A DNA stretch of 64,000 nucleotides. Origin: Ga0077527 sp964533495. GTDB taxonomy: Bacteria > Pseudomonadota > Gammaproteobacteria > Burkholderiales > SG8-41. The notes under the pieces were generated by a model. It saw nothing but the letters and a program-made list of their open reading frames with translations, had not been told where the DNA came from and ran no database searches. Both the position numbers and the translations under genes were made by a program. Positions within the stretch are counted from its first letter, which is position 1. Every line of letters begins with the position of its first letter. Location: assembly GCA_964533495.1 (NCBI GenBank), contig CAZHJU010000008.1, forward strand, positions 31,719 through 95,718, in the 5' to 3' direction. This document shows, piece after piece, positions 24,525 to 33,205 of the stretch.

Positions 24525-25478
24525 ATGTTAGATCAACAATCTTCCAATCCCCAGTGGGAGCGGGGCATTCTGGAGAAGGTGGCGCTCGCCGCCATCCAGG
24601 AGCAGCGCCGTTCCCGCCAGTGGGGCATGTTTTTCAAGATGATGGTGCTGCTGTACCTGTTCGCGCTGCTGTTCATCGGCATGGGCTGGTTCGGCGGCAG
24701 CGAAGTGTCCAGGGGAAGCCATACCGCGCTGGTCGATGTTTCCGGAGTCATCGCGCCGGGATCCATGGCCAGCGCCGACAAGGTGATTGCCGGGATGCAG
24801 GCGGCGTTCAAGGATAAAAACACCAAGGGCGTGATCCTGCGCATCAACAGCCCCGGCGGCAGCCCGGTGCAGGCGGGTTACATCAACGATGAAATCAGGC
24901 GCCTGCGCGGCAAGTATCCGGAAGTGCCGCTGTATGCGGTGGTCGAGGACATCTGCGCTTCGGGCGGTTATTACATTGCCGCCGCGGCGGACAGGATATA
25001 CGTCGACAAGGCGAGCATCATCGGCTCCATCGGGGTGTTGATGGACGGCTTCGGCTTCACCGGGACCATGGAGAAGCTCGGCGTCGAACGCCGCCTGCTG
25101 GCCGCCGGCAAGAACAAGGGATTCCTGGATCCGTTCTCGCCGATCCAGGCTGAACAGACGGAGCATGCCGAAACCATGCTCGACGACATTCACCAGCAAT
25201 TCATCAGCGTGGTGCGCCAGGGGCGCGGCAAGCGCCTGAAGGAAACCCAGGAGATGTTTTCGGGACTGCTGTGGGTCGGGCAGAAAAGCATCGACCTCGG
25301 ACTGGCCGATGCGCTGGGCAGCCTGGATTTCGTCGCCCGCGAAATCATCAAGGCCGAGAACATCGTCGATTACACGCAGCAGGAAAACATCGCCGAGCGC
25401 GTTGCGCGGCGTTTCGGCGCGGCTGCCGTGGAAACGCTGGTCAAGCTGGGCGGGATCGGCAGCTTCAACATCCGGTAG
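24525..25478 (+). CDS. S49-family signal peptide peptidase (SppA/SohB-like)
   Basis: 317 residues. One membrane helix at about 36-54 (FFKMMVLLYLFALLFIGMGW) anchors a periplasmic serine/lysine protease domain. The nucleophile is Ser146 in VEDICASGGYYIAAAADRIY; GVILRINSPGGSP is the conserved strand before it. It degrades membrane-bound signal peptides or misfolded membrane proteins. The length fits single-domain bacterial SppA proteins, half the size of E. coli SppA. AAAGGA precedes the ATG. Confidence 0.9.
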   Translation: MLDQQSSNPQWERGILEKVALAAIQEQRRSRQWGMFFKMMVLLYLFALLFIGMGWFGGSEVSRGSHTALVDVSGVIAPGSMASADKVIAGMQAAFKDKNTKGVILRINSPGGSPVQAGYINDEIRRLRGKYPEVPLYAVVEDICASGGYYIAAAADRIYVDKASIIGSIGVLMDGFGFTGTMEKLGVERRLLAAGKNKGFLDPFSPIQAEQTEHAETMLDDIHQQFISVVRQGRGKRLKETQEMFSGLLWVGQKSIDLGLADALGSLDFVAREIIKAENIVDYTQQENIAERVARRFGAAAVETLVKLGGIGSFNIR

Positions 25479-25493
25479 CGTGACGCCCGGGAT

Positions 25494-26219
25494 CTATGTC
25501 CCGGCGTAGACCAGGAATACCGAGGGCCGCCTGTCGATTGACGGAGGATTCCCGCGCCAGTCGGCGATGCGCCGGGTGCGCACCTGAGCGGACGGCTGCG
25601 TCAGGTCGGTCGCCACGCAGAGGAGCGTGTCCGGCGCGCAGTTGTCGAGCAGCGCGCGCAGCAGGGCATCGTTGCGATACGGCGTTTCGATGAAAATCTG
25701 CGTGGCATCCTCCCGCTGCGAACGCCGTTCCAGTTCGCGCAACCGTTCCGCGCGCGCCGCGTTTTCGACGGGCAGATAGCCATGGAAGGCGAAGCGCTGG
25801 CCATTGAGCCCCGAGGCCATCAGCGCCAGCAGGATGGACGAAGGGCCGACCAGCGGCACGACGGTGATTCCGGCCCGGTGCGCGGCGCGCACCAGCAGGG
25901 CGCCGGGATCGGCGATGGCCGGGCAGCCCGCTTCTGACACCAGCCCGACATCGTGACCCTGCCGCAGCGGCTCGAGCAATCCGGGAATGGCCTGCGCCGG
26001 CGTGTTCTTGTCGAGCATCGTGATGACGGCTTCGGTCAAGGGGCGCGGATAGCCGGCCTGCTTGAGAAAGGCGCGCGCCGACCTCGGATTTTCGGCGATG
26101 AAACGGGTCAGCCGGCCGGCAAGCGAAAGCGCGTGGCCCGGGAGCACGTCCGCCAGCGCGGAATCTCCAAGCCCGGTGGGCAGCAGATACAGCGTGCCGG
26201 GGACAGGGTCTGCGCTCAA
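25494..26219 (-). CDS. SAM-dependent methyltransferase, tetrapyrrole-methylase family (RsmI paralogue)
   Basis: 241 residues of the tetrapyrrole (corrin/porphyrin) methylase fold. GTLYLLPTGLGD at the N-terminus and VGLVSEAGCPAIADPGALLV in the SAM-binding region resemble the 16S rRNA 2'-O-methyltransferase RsmI. The sequence belongs, however, to the shorter YabN/RsmI-like group that often sits next to maf. The start overlaps the maf stop by four bases, so the two are translationally coupled. RNA substrate inferred only. Confidence 0.8.
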   Translation of the reverse strand: MSADPVPGTLYLLPTGLGDSALADVLPGHALSLAGRLTRFIAENPRSARAFLKQAGYPRPLTEAVITMLDKNTPAQAIPGLLEPLRQGHDVGLVSEAGCPAIADPGALLVRAAHRAGITVVPLVGPSSILLALMASGLNGQRFAFHGYLPVENAARAERLRELERRSQREDATQIFIETPYRNDALLRALLDNCAPDTLLCVATDLTQPSAQVRTRRIADWRGNPPSIDRRPSVFLVYAGT

Positions 26220-26803
26220 GGGATGGCGACCCCTTCCTGCCGGAGCATGCCGACCAGCGCGACCAGCGGCAGGCCGACCAGCGCCGTCGGATCGTCGCTT
26301 TCGACACGTTCGACCAGCGTGATGCCCAGGGACTCGATTTTCGCGCTGCCGGCGCAGTCATAGGGCCGGTCCTGCAGCAGATAGCGTTCGATCTGCGCCG
26401 CTTCCAGTTTCCGGAAATGTACCGTGGTCGGCACGCTGGCCGTCTGCATCGCGCGGGTGGCGGCATTGAGCAGGCACAGCGCGGTGTGAAAGACCACCGT
26501 GTTGCCGCTCATGGCGCGGAGCTGTTCAGTCGCAGCGGCGTGGGTTCCGGGTTTGCCGAGGGTTTGCTCGCCAAGAACGGCGACCTGGTCCGAACCGATG
26601 ATCAGCGCCGGGGATTCGCGCTCGCCGATTTTCAGCGCCTTGGCGCGGGCCAGCCGGAGCGCGGTGGCGGCGGGTGCTTCGCCGTGCAAAGGACTTTCGT
26701 CGATCTCCGGGGCGAGGGCGGGGCAATCGATGCCGATGCGGGCGAGCAGCGCCCTGCGGTAGGCGGAAGACGAGGCCAGCACGATCGGGGGATGCGGTGT
26801 CAT
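26216..26803 (-). CDS. Maf-like nucleoside triphosphate pyrophosphatase (YceF type)
   Basis: 195 residues. Starts with the Maf signature VLASSSAYRRALLARIG; EIDESPLHGE and IIGSDQVAVLGEQ (catalytic Asp in GSDQV) follow. The Ser-Asp-Gln-Val form, rather than SADT, fits the YceF group, which hydrolyses 7-methyl-GTP. In many proteobacteria yceF is beside yceD-rpmF, and here yceD is divergent upstream. Confidence 0.9.
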   Translation of the reverse strand: MTPHPPIVLASSSAYRRALLARIGIDCPALAPEIDESPLHGEAPAATALRLARAKALKIGERESPALIIGSDQVAVLGEQTLGKPGTHAAATEQLRAMSGNTVVFHTALCLLNAATRAMQTASVPTTVHFRKLEAAQIERYLLQDRPYDCAGSAKIESLGITLVERVESDDPTALVGLPLVALVGMLRQEGVAIP

Positions 26804-26934
26804 GGGTTTGCCGTGCTAAGTGCCTGAAACGGCAGGTGTTCGGGAGGCGGACGAAGCTTGCGGCGACACGGGTCGGCGAAATAAAAGTACAAGGCTAAGT
26901 GCTTGGCTTAACAGGGAATTTGGCATGAATGTTT

Positions 26935-26963
26935 TTGACAGCAGATGCCGAAAATACTATCAT
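26935..26963 (+). promoter_or_regulatory. Sigma-70 promoter of the yceD-rpmF-fatty acid operon
   Basis: Consensus -35 TTGACA (26935-26940), an exact 17-base spacer, and -10 TATCAT (26958-26963). Transcription should begin about 26970, one to three bases before the yceD ATG at 26973, which has no ribosome-binding site. The mRNA from this promoter would be leaderless or nearly so. Confidence 0.8.
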
Positions 26964-26972
26964 GCGCCGCTT

Positions 26973-27500
26973 ATGTCCGGACCCGACGCAGTGCATCGCC
27001 TTGAGGATCCGTTGGCGTTTGCGCGCGCAGGCAGTTCGCGCAGCGGCCGGATTGCCATCGCGGCCATGCCGCGGCTGCAGGACCGGTTGGCCGGCACGGG
27101 TGGAATGGTTTCCTACGCCTTGCGCGGCAGCCTGGACCAGCGTCAGCGGCCGTTGCTGGAACTGGAGATTGCCGGAGCGCCGCAGATGCGCTGCGACCGC
27201 TGCCTGGCCCGGCTGGATTTTCCGCTGAAACTGGCTTCCAGGGTGCTGCTCGCAGAGCCCGGCGCGGGCCTGCCCGAGGATGCCGATGATCCGGAGACGC
27301 CGGAATGGATCGAGGCGGGGCAGGAACTGGACTTGCAGGAATTGGTGGAAGACGAGATTTTGCTGGGCCTGCCGTATTCGGTCAGGCACGGCGACGGGAA
27401 GTGCGGCAGTTGGGCCGGCGAGCGCGGATCTGGCGGAAAGGTTTCGCCGTTTTCGGTGCTGGAGCCGCTGCTGGGCCCGGAACAGGTGAACAAGGATTAA
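26973..27500 (+). CDS. yceD: YceD family protein (DUF177, 23S rRNA accumulation protein)
   Basis: 175 residues. The pair of cysteines in MRCDRCLARLDFPL and the acidic stretch near 100-125 (DDPETPEWIEAGQELDLQEL) are the usual DUF177 features. LVEDEILLGLPYSVRH is the conserved C-terminal block. YceD is needed for normal 23S rRNA levels and is nearly always upstream of rpmF. ATG 26973 is chosen because it begins family-like sequence (DAVHRLEDPLAFAR) and lies just after a consensus promoter; the ATG at 26925 lies upstream of the -35 box. Confidence 0.88.
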   Translation: MSGPDAVHRLEDPLAFARAGSSRSGRIAIAAMPRLQDRLAGTGGMVSYALRGSLDQRQRPLLELEIAGAPQMRCDRCLARLDFPLKLASRVLLAEPGAGLPEDADDPETPEWIEAGQELDLQELVEDEILLGLPYSVRHGDGKCGSWAGERGSGGKVSPFSVLEPLLGPEQVNKD

Positions 27501-27516
27501 TTTTCAGGAGATTGAC

Positions 27517-27696
27517 ATGGCTGTCCAGCAAAACAAGAAGTCCCCGTCCAAGCGGGGTATGCACCGTTCCCACGACGCGCTCGGCAAACCCGCGCTCGCC
27601 GTGGAGCCGACCTCCGGTGAAGCGCACCTGCGCCATCACATCAGCCCCAACGGCTATTACCGCGGCAAGAAAGTCATCAAGGCCAAGGGCGAATAA
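27517..27696 (+). CDS. rpmF: 50S ribosomal protein L32
   Basis: 59 residues: MAVQQNKKSPSKRGMHRSHD, then the family features LRHHISPNGYYRGKKV. CAGGAG lies 6 bases before the ATG. The basic N-terminus and length are standard, and no zinc cysteines are present, as in most proteobacterial L32. Part of the yceD-rpmF-plsX-fab operon. Confidence 0.96.
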   Translation: MAVQQNKKSPSKRGMHRSHDALGKPALAVEPTSGEAHLRHHISPNGYYRGKKVIKAKGE

Positions 27697-27766
27697 TCAC
27701 GCCCTGGCGCCTGCGGGATGACCGGCTCCACCGAAGCCGGCGGAGCCCGAAGAGGAGGATTCCCTG

Positions 27767-28789
27767 ATGGATGTGACCGTTGCCATCGATTGCATGGGCG
27801 GTGACCACGGCGTGCGCGTGACGGTGCCCGCCGCGGTCGCATGGTCACGCCGCGATGCCGGCTGCAATTTCGTGCTGGTCGGATTGCAGGAACAGATTCT
27901 TGCGGAATTGCAGCGCGCCGGCGCAGCCTCCGGAGACCGCCTGCGCGTGCGCCACGCCAGCGAGGTGGTCGGCATGGACGAGCCGCCGGCCGGCGCGCTG
28001 CGCGGCAAGAAGGATTCCTCGATGCGGGTCGCCATCGATCTCGTCAAGAGTGGCGAGGCACAGGCCTGCGTCAGCGCCGGCAACACCGGCGCGCTGATGG
28101 CCATTTCCCGCTTCGTGCTCAAGACCCTGCCCGGCATCGACCGGCCGGCGATCGCGACCATGCTGCCGACGCTCAAGGGGCATACCCACATCCTCGATCT
28201 CGGTGCCAACGTCGACTGCAGCGCCGAACACCTGCTGCAGTTCGGCATCATGGGCGCCGAACTGGTGGCTTCCGTCGAGCACAAGCCGCGCCCCACGGTG
28301 GGGCTGCTGAACATCGGCGAGGAGGCCATCAAGGGCAACGAGACCGTCAAGGAGGCCGCGGTGCTGCTGCGGGCCAGCGGGCTGAATTTTCACGGCAATG
28401 TCGAAGGCGACGACATCTACAAGGGCACGACCGATGTCGTCGTCTGCGACGGCTTCGTCGGCAACGTCGCGCTGAAAACCTCGGAAGGACTGGCGCAGAT
28501 GCTGGCGACCTATCTGCGCGAGGAATTCGGGAAGAGCCTGTTCACCAAAATGCTGGGCCTGGTGGCGATGCCGGTGATCAAGGCATTCAAGGACCGCGTG
28601 GATCATCGCCGCTACAACGGCGCGAGCCTGCTCGGCCTGCGCGGCGTGGTCATCAAGAGCCACGGCTCCGCGGACGTCTTCGCCTTCGGTTTCGCGATCG
28701 GGCACGCGATCAATGAAGTGCGCACCGGAGTGCTCGCGCATATCGGCGAGCGGATGGCCGCGCTGGAACGGAAAGCCCAACCCACATGA
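27767..28789 (+). CDS. plsX: Phosphate acyltransferase PlsX
   Basis: 340 residues. Makes acyl-phosphate from acyl-ACP for phospholipid synthesis at the membrane surface. Family motifs: TVAIDCMGGDHG at the start, VSAGNTGALMAISRF, and VCDGFVGNVALKTSEG. AGGAGG-type ribosome site 9 bases upstream. Its stop overlaps the fabH start by four bases (ATGA). Confidence 0.96.
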   Translation: MDVTVAIDCMGGDHGVRVTVPAAVAWSRRDAGCNFVLVGLQEQILAELQRAGAASGDRLRVRHASEVVGMDEPPAGALRGKKDSSMRVAIDLVKSGEAQACVSAGNTGALMAISRFVLKTLPGIDRPAIATMLPTLKGHTHILDLGANVDCSAEHLLQFGIMGAELVASVEHKPRPTVGLLNIGEEAIKGNETVKEAAVLLRASGLNFHGNVEGDDIYKGTTDVVVCDGFVGNVALKTSEGLAQMLATYLREEFGKSLFTKMLGLVAMPVIKAFKDRVDHRRYNGASLLGLRGVVIKSHGSADVFAFGFAIGHAINEVRTGVLAHIGERMAALERKAQPT

Positions 28790-29751
28790 CGGTCATCCAT
28801 TCACGCATCATCGGCACCGGCAGCTACCTGCCGGAGAAGGTCCTCACCAACGCCGACCTCGCGGCCACGATGGACACTTCCGACGAATGGATCAGGCAGC
28901 GCACCGGCATCCGGGAACGGCACATTGCCGCGGAAAACGAGAATGCGAGCGACCTCGCGCTGAAAGCGTCGCTGCGCGCGCTCGACGCCGCCGGCATTTC
29001 TGCGGGGCAGCTCGACCTGATCATCGTCGCCACATCCACGCCGGACATGGTGTTTCCGAGCACCGCCTGCATATTGCAGGCGAAACTCGGGGCGAAAGGC
29101 ATGCCCGCATTCGACGTGCAGGCGGTATGCAGCGGTTTCGTCTATGCGCTGGCGACGGCGGACCAGTTCATGCGCTCGGGCCGTTACGGGCACATCCTGG
29201 TGGTCGGCGCCGAGGTGTTCTCGCGCATCCTCGACTGGGAGGATCGCGGCACCTGCGTGCTGTTCGGCGACGGCGCCGGCGCGGTGGTGCTCAGGCGCAG
29301 CGATACGCCGGGCATCCTCTCGGCGCCGCTGCATGCCGACGGCAGCCATGCCGGCATCCTGTCGGTGCCCGGCAGCGTCTGCGGCGGCAAGGTCAGCGGC
29401 CGGCCGTTGCTGCAGATGGACGGCACGGCAGTGTTCAAATTCGCGGTCAGGGTGCTGGAGGAAGTCGCGCTCGAGGCGTTGGCCGAGGCCGGCCTGCAGA
29501 AATCCGACATCGACTGGCTGATCCCGCACCAGGCCAACATCCGCATCCTGCAGGCCACCGCGAAAAAGCTGGGCCTGCCGATGGAGCGGGTGATCACGAC
29601 GGTGGACCGGCATGCCAATACTTCGGCGGCCTCGGTGCCGCTGGCGCTCGACGAAGCGGTGCGCGATGGCCGCATCAAACCCGGGCAGCACGTGATGCTG
29701 GAAGGGGTCGGCGGCGGATTTACCTGGGGCGCGGTGCTAATCCAATGGTGA
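28786..29751 (+). CDS. fabH: 3-oxoacyl-ACP synthase III
   Basis: 321 residues. Starts fatty-acid synthesis by condensing acetyl-CoA with malonyl-ACP. The catalytic triad is visible: Cys115 (VQAVCSGFVYA), His in LIPHQANIRI, and Asn in VDRHANTSAASVP. Overlap with plsX and a 13-base gap to fabD indicate one operon. Confidence 0.96.
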   Translation: MTVIHSRIIGTGSYLPEKVLTNADLAATMDTSDEWIRQRTGIRERHIAAENENASDLALKASLRALDAAGISAGQLDLIIVATSTPDMVFPSTACILQAKLGAKGMPAFDVQAVCSGFVYALATADQFMRSGRYGHILVVGAEVFSRILDWEDRGTCVLFGDGAGAVVLRRSDTPGILSAPLHADGSHAGILSVPGSVCGGKVSGRPLLQMDGTAVFKFAVRVLEEVALEALAEAGLQKSDIDWLIPHQANIRILQATAKKLGLPMERVITTVDRHANTSAASVPLALDEAVRDGRIKPGQHVMLEGVGGGFTWGAVLIQW

Positions 29752-29764
29752 GGATCGATCAACG

Positions 29765-30694
29765 ATGAAACTGGCTTTGGTGTTTCCGGGGCAGGGCTCG
29801 CAATCGGTGGGCATGATGCAGGGTTTTGCCGACAGCAGGGTCGTGCGCGACACCTTCACGGAGGCGTCCGATGCGCTGGGCCAGGATCTCTGGCGGCTGG
29901 CGGCCGAGGGGCCCGCGGACGAGCTGAATGCGACGGTGAACACGCAGCCGGTGATGCTGACCGCCGCCTATGCGATGTACCGTGCCTGGCAGGAAGCCGG
30001 CGGCACGGCGCCGGCGCTGGTGGCCGGACACAGCCTCGGCGAATATACGGCGCTGGTGGCCGCCGGCGCGCTTTCCTTCGCCGACGCGGTGCCGCTGGTG
30101 CGTTTCCGTGCACAGGCGATGCAGGAAGCCGTGCCGGTGGGCACCGGTGCGATGGCGGCGATACTCGGGCTCGACGACGACGCGGTGCGCGCCGCCTGCG
30201 CCGATTCGGCGCAGGGCGAAATTGTCGAGGCCGTCAACTTCAACGCGCCAAGCCAGGTCGTCATTGCCGGACACAAGGCGGCGGTCGAACGCGGCGCGGC
30301 GGCAGCGAAGGCACGCGGTGCCAAACGCGCAGTGATGCTGCCGGTCAGCGCGCCGTTTCATTCCTCGTTGCTGAAGCCGGCGGCAAATCGTCTGCGCGAA
30401 CGGATGCGGGACATCCCGTTCAGGGCACCTGCAGTCGCGGTGATCAACAATGTCGATGTCGCGGTGGTCAATGAGCCGGCGCAGATCAGGGACGCACTGG
30501 CGCGCCAGGCCTGCAGCCCCGTGCGCTGGGTGGAGATCGTACGCGCGTTTGCGGCGCAGGGTGTCACTCATGTCGTCGAATGCGGCCCGGGCAAGGTGCT
30601 GGCCGGCCTGACCCGGCGCATCGAGGACGGCCTGCAGGGATTCGCGGTCACCGATCCGGCATCGCTGCGGCAAACCATGGAGGCATTGCGATGA
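29765..30694 (+). CDS. fabD: Malonyl-CoA:ACP transacylase
   Basis: 309 residues. Transfers malonyl from CoA to ACP. Nucleophile Ser90 in the GHSLGEYTAL elbow, with the N-terminal FPGQGSQ loop and the catalytic His in VSAPFHSSLL. The stop overlaps the fabG ATG (ATGA), so the two are translationally coupled. Confidence 0.96.
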   Translation: MKLALVFPGQGSQSVGMMQGFADSRVVRDTFTEASDALGQDLWRLAAEGPADELNATVNTQPVMLTAAYAMYRAWQEAGGTAPALVAGHSLGEYTALVAAGALSFADAVPLVRFRAQAMQEAVPVGTGAMAAILGLDDDAVRAACADSAQGEIVEAVNFNAPSQVVIAGHKAAVERGAAAAKARGAKRAVMLPVSAPFHSSLLKPAANRLRERMRDIPFRAPAVAVINNVDVAVVNEPAQIRDALARQACSPVRWVEIVRAFAAQGVTHVVECGPGKVLAGLTRRIEDGLQGFAVTDPASLRQTMEALR

Positions 30695-31437
30695 GCACGC
30701 TCAAAGGCAGGGTGGCGCTGGTCACCGGCGCTTCGCGCGGCATCGGCCGGGGTATCGCGCTCGCGCTGGGCGCGGCAGGCGCCACGGTGGCCGGCACGGC
30801 GACGACGGCGTCCGGCGCGGAAGCCATCACGCGGGAACTCGGCGCGGCCGGGATCGGCGGCGCGGGTTACGCGATGGACGTCAACGATGCCACGCAGGTC
30901 GATGCCGTGCTGGCGGCGGTGCAGCAGCAGTGGGGCGACGTCGCCATCCTGGTCAACAACGCCGGCATCACCCGCGACAATCTGCTGATGCGGATGAAGG
31001 ACGAGGAGTGGGATGCGATCATGTCGACCAACCTCAAGTCGGTCTACCGCCTGTCGAAGGCCGTGATCCGGGGCATGATGAAGGCCCGGTCGGGGCGCAT
31101 CATCAACGTGACCTCGGTGATCGGCTCGATGGGCAATGCCGGGCAGAGCAACTATGCAGCCGCCAAAGCCGGTGTCGAAGGATTTTCCCGGGCGCTGGCC
31201 CGGGAGGTGGGCAGCCGCAACATCACGGTAAACTGCGTGGCGCCGGGATTCATCGACACCGACATGACGCGGGCGCTGGGCGATGCGCAGCGGGAAGGGC
31301 TGATCGGACAGATTCCGCTGGCCAGGCTGGGAAAGGTGGAAGATGTGGCCGGCGCCGTGGCCTACCTCGCTTCCGATGCCGCCTCCTACGTGACCGGCTG
31401 CACGCTGCACGTCAACGGCGGCATGCACATGGGCTAG
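30691..31437 (+). CDS. fabG: 3-oxoacyl-ACP reductase
   Basis: 248 residues. NADPH-dependent reduction of 3-oxoacyl-ACP. TGASRGIGRG (12-21), NNAG (89-92), Ser142, Tyr155 and Lys159 (NYAAAKA) are present. ATG 30691 overlaps the fabD stop; the frame is open further upstream inside fabD, but that part is a shadow. Confidence 0.96.
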   Translation: MSTLKGRVALVTGASRGIGRGIALALGAAGATVAGTATTASGAEAITRELGAAGIGGAGYAMDVNDATQVDAVLAAVQQQWGDVAILVNNAGITRDNLLMRMKDEEWDAIMSTNLKSVYRLSKAVIRGMMKARSGRIINVTSVIGSMGNAGQSNYAAAKAGVEGFSRALAREVGSRNITVNCVAPGFIDTDMTRALGDAQREGLIGQIPLARLGKVEDVAGAVAYLASDAASYVTGCTLHVNGGMHMG

Positions 31438-31481
31438 AATGCGCGGCGTGCACGGTTCTGCGGGCGATCTGGTAATTGTGG

Positions 31482-31494
31482 TAAGTTATTGTTT
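31482..31494 (-). promoter_or_regulatory. IHF-like site upstream of acpP
   Basis: Minus-strand AAACAATAACTTA, one mismatch from WATCAA-N4-TTR, in the 178-bp gap between fabG and acpP and about 30 bases upstream of a candidate acpP -10 box. Confidence 0.4.
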
Positions 31495-31520
31495 TTAAAG
31501 GATTTTTTAAATACGGTTTG

Positions 31521-31529
31521 TGGTAAAAT
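31521..31529 (+). promoter_or_regulatory. Extended -10 promoter candidate for acpP
   Basis: TGGTAAAAT fits the extended -10 pattern TGn-TAtAAT and would give an 80-base leader before the acpP ATG. acpP commonly has its own strong promoter inside the fab operon. The -35 region is not clear. Confidence 0.45.
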
Positions 31530-31615
31530 CCACGCTTTTACGGAATCGCCGGCATGCCCGGTCACGGGTCCGGGCGATTCCAGACATCAGCAAGCAACGC
31601 GAAAGGGGACAGTAG

Positions 31616-31855
31616 ATGGACAATATCGAGCAACGCGTCAAAAAGATTGTTGCCGAGCAACTCGGAGTCAACGAAGCTGACGTCAAGAACGAGTCGTCCT
31701 TTGTCAATGATCTGGGCGCAGACTCTCTGGATACCGTCGAGCTGGTGATGGCACTGGAAGAGGAGTTCGAGACCGAGATTCCGGACGAGGAAGCCGAGAA
31801 AATCACCACCGTGCAGCAGGCGACCGACTACATCAAGTCCCACCTGAAATCGTAA
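31616..31855 (+). CDS. acpP: Acyl carrier protein
   Basis: 79 residues, acidic four-helix protein. The phosphopantetheine is attached to Ser37 in LGADSLDTVELVMALEE. It carries growing acyl chains for the fab enzymes encoded on both sides. A GGGGACAG ribosome-site region precedes the ATG. Confidence 0.97.
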   Translation: MDNIEQRVKKIVAEQLGVNEADVKNESSFVNDLGADSLDTVELVMALEEEFETEIPDEEAEKITTVQQATDYIKSHLKS

Positions 31856-31861
31856 GTTCGC

Positions 31862-31919
31862 GGGGAAGGCGCGCTGCCTTCCCCCGTTTTCCACGGATCC
31901 GGGAGCGTTTCGCGCTCCC
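31862..31919 (+). terminator. Two tandem hairpins between acpP and fabF
   Basis: First hairpin: GGGGAAGGC / GCCTTCCCC (31862-31884, 5-base loop), followed by CGTTTT. Second: GGGAGCG / CGCTCCC (31901-31919, loop TTTCG). They probably stabilise or partly terminate the abundant acpP mRNA, so that fabF is expressed at a lower level. Confidence 0.6.
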
Positions 31920-31928
31920 TCCTGCATC

Positions 31929-33176
31929 ATGCCGCGTCCAACCACCCGCAGAGTCGTCGTGACCGGACTGGGGATCATCTCCCCGGTCGGCATCGGCATC
32001 GACGAATCCTGGTCCAGCATCACCGCCGGCAAATCCGGGATCACGAAAGTGACCCGCTTCGACGCTTCGGGCTACAGCTCGCAGATCGCCGGGGAGGTGA
32101 AAGGTTTCAATGCCGGCGATTACCTGCCGGTCAAAGAGGCCAGGCGCTTCGACACCTTCATCCATTACGGCCTTGCCGCAGGCATCGACGCCATCAAGGA
32201 TGCCGGACTGGATCTGGAGAAGCTCGATCGCCAGATGATCGGCGTGTGCATCGGCTCCGGCATCGGCGGCCTGCCGCTGATCGAGGAAACGCACAATGCG
32301 GTGCTGGCCGGCGGCCCGCGCAAGATTTCCCCGTTTTTCGTGCCCGGCACGATCATCAACATGATCTCCGGCCAGCTGTCGATCATGTACGGGCTGCAGG
32401 GGCCGAACATCTCGGTGGTCACCGCCTGCACGACCGCCAACCACAGCATTGGCGAGGCGGGGCGGCTGATCGAGTACGGCGACGCCGACATCATGATCGC
32501 CGGCGGCGCCGAATCGACGATATCGCCGCTCGGCATCGGCGGCTTCTGCGCGGCCCGCGCGCTGTCCTCCCGCAACGACGATCCCGCCACCGCGAGCCGT
32601 CCCTGGGACAGGGATCGGGACGGATTCGTGATGGGCGAGGGCGCCGGCGTGCTGGTGCTCGAGGAATACGAGCATGCGAAGAAACGCGGCGCGCGGATCT
32701 ACTGCGAACTGGCCGGCTACGGACTCAGCGCCGACGCCCACCACATCACGGCGCCCTGCGAGGATGGCGCCGGCGCCGTGCGCTGCATGAACAATGCCCT
32801 GCGCAATGCCGGACTGAACCACGACCAGATCGATTACATCAACGCCCACGGCACCTCGACGCCGCTGGGCGACATCGCGGAAACCACCGCGGTCAAGAAC
32901 TGTTTCGGCGCGCATGCCGGAAAACTGGCCGTCAGCTCGACCAAGTCGATGACCGGCCACCTGCTGGGCGCGGCCGGCGGCATCGAGGCCGTGTTCTCCG
33001 TGCTGGCGATCCGCGACCAGGTCGCGCCGCCGACCATCAACCTGGTCAACCAGGATCCGCAGTGCGATCTCGATTACGTGCCCAACACCGCACGCTCGAT
33101 GAAGATCGACGTCGCGCTTTCCAACTCTTTCGGATTCGGCGGCACCAACGGTAGTCTGGTGTTCCGCAGGATCTGA
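31929..33176 (+). CDS. fabF: 3-oxoacyl-ACP synthase II
   Basis: 415 residues. Elongating condensing enzyme with the Cys-His-His triad: Cys167 in VVTACTTANHSIG, His in NAHGTSTPLGD, and His in SMTGHLLGAAGG; gatekeeper end SFGFGGTNGSLVFRR. Follows acpP by 73 bases. Confidence 0.96.
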   Translation: MPRPTTRRVVVTGLGIISPVGIGIDESWSSITAGKSGITKVTRFDASGYSSQIAGEVKGFNAGDYLPVKEARRFDTFIHYGLAAGIDAIKDAGLDLEKLDRQMIGVCIGSGIGGLPLIEETHNAVLAGGPRKISPFFVPGTIINMISGQLSIMYGLQGPNISVVTACTTANHSIGEAGRLIEYGDADIMIAGGAESTISPLGIGGFCAARALSSRNDDPATASRPWDRDRDGFVMGEGAGVLVLEEYEHAKKRGARIYCELAGYGLSADAHHITAPCEDGAGAVRCMNNALRNAGLNHDQIDYINAHGTSTPLGDIAETTAVKNCFGAHAGKLAVSSTKSMTGHLLGAAGGIEAVFSVLAIRDQVAPPTINLVNQDPQCDLDYVPNTARSMKIDVALSNSFGFGGTNGSLVFRRI

Positions 33177-33205
33177 TCTGCGCCGGGCCGGCAGCCGCGG
33201 CAGCC

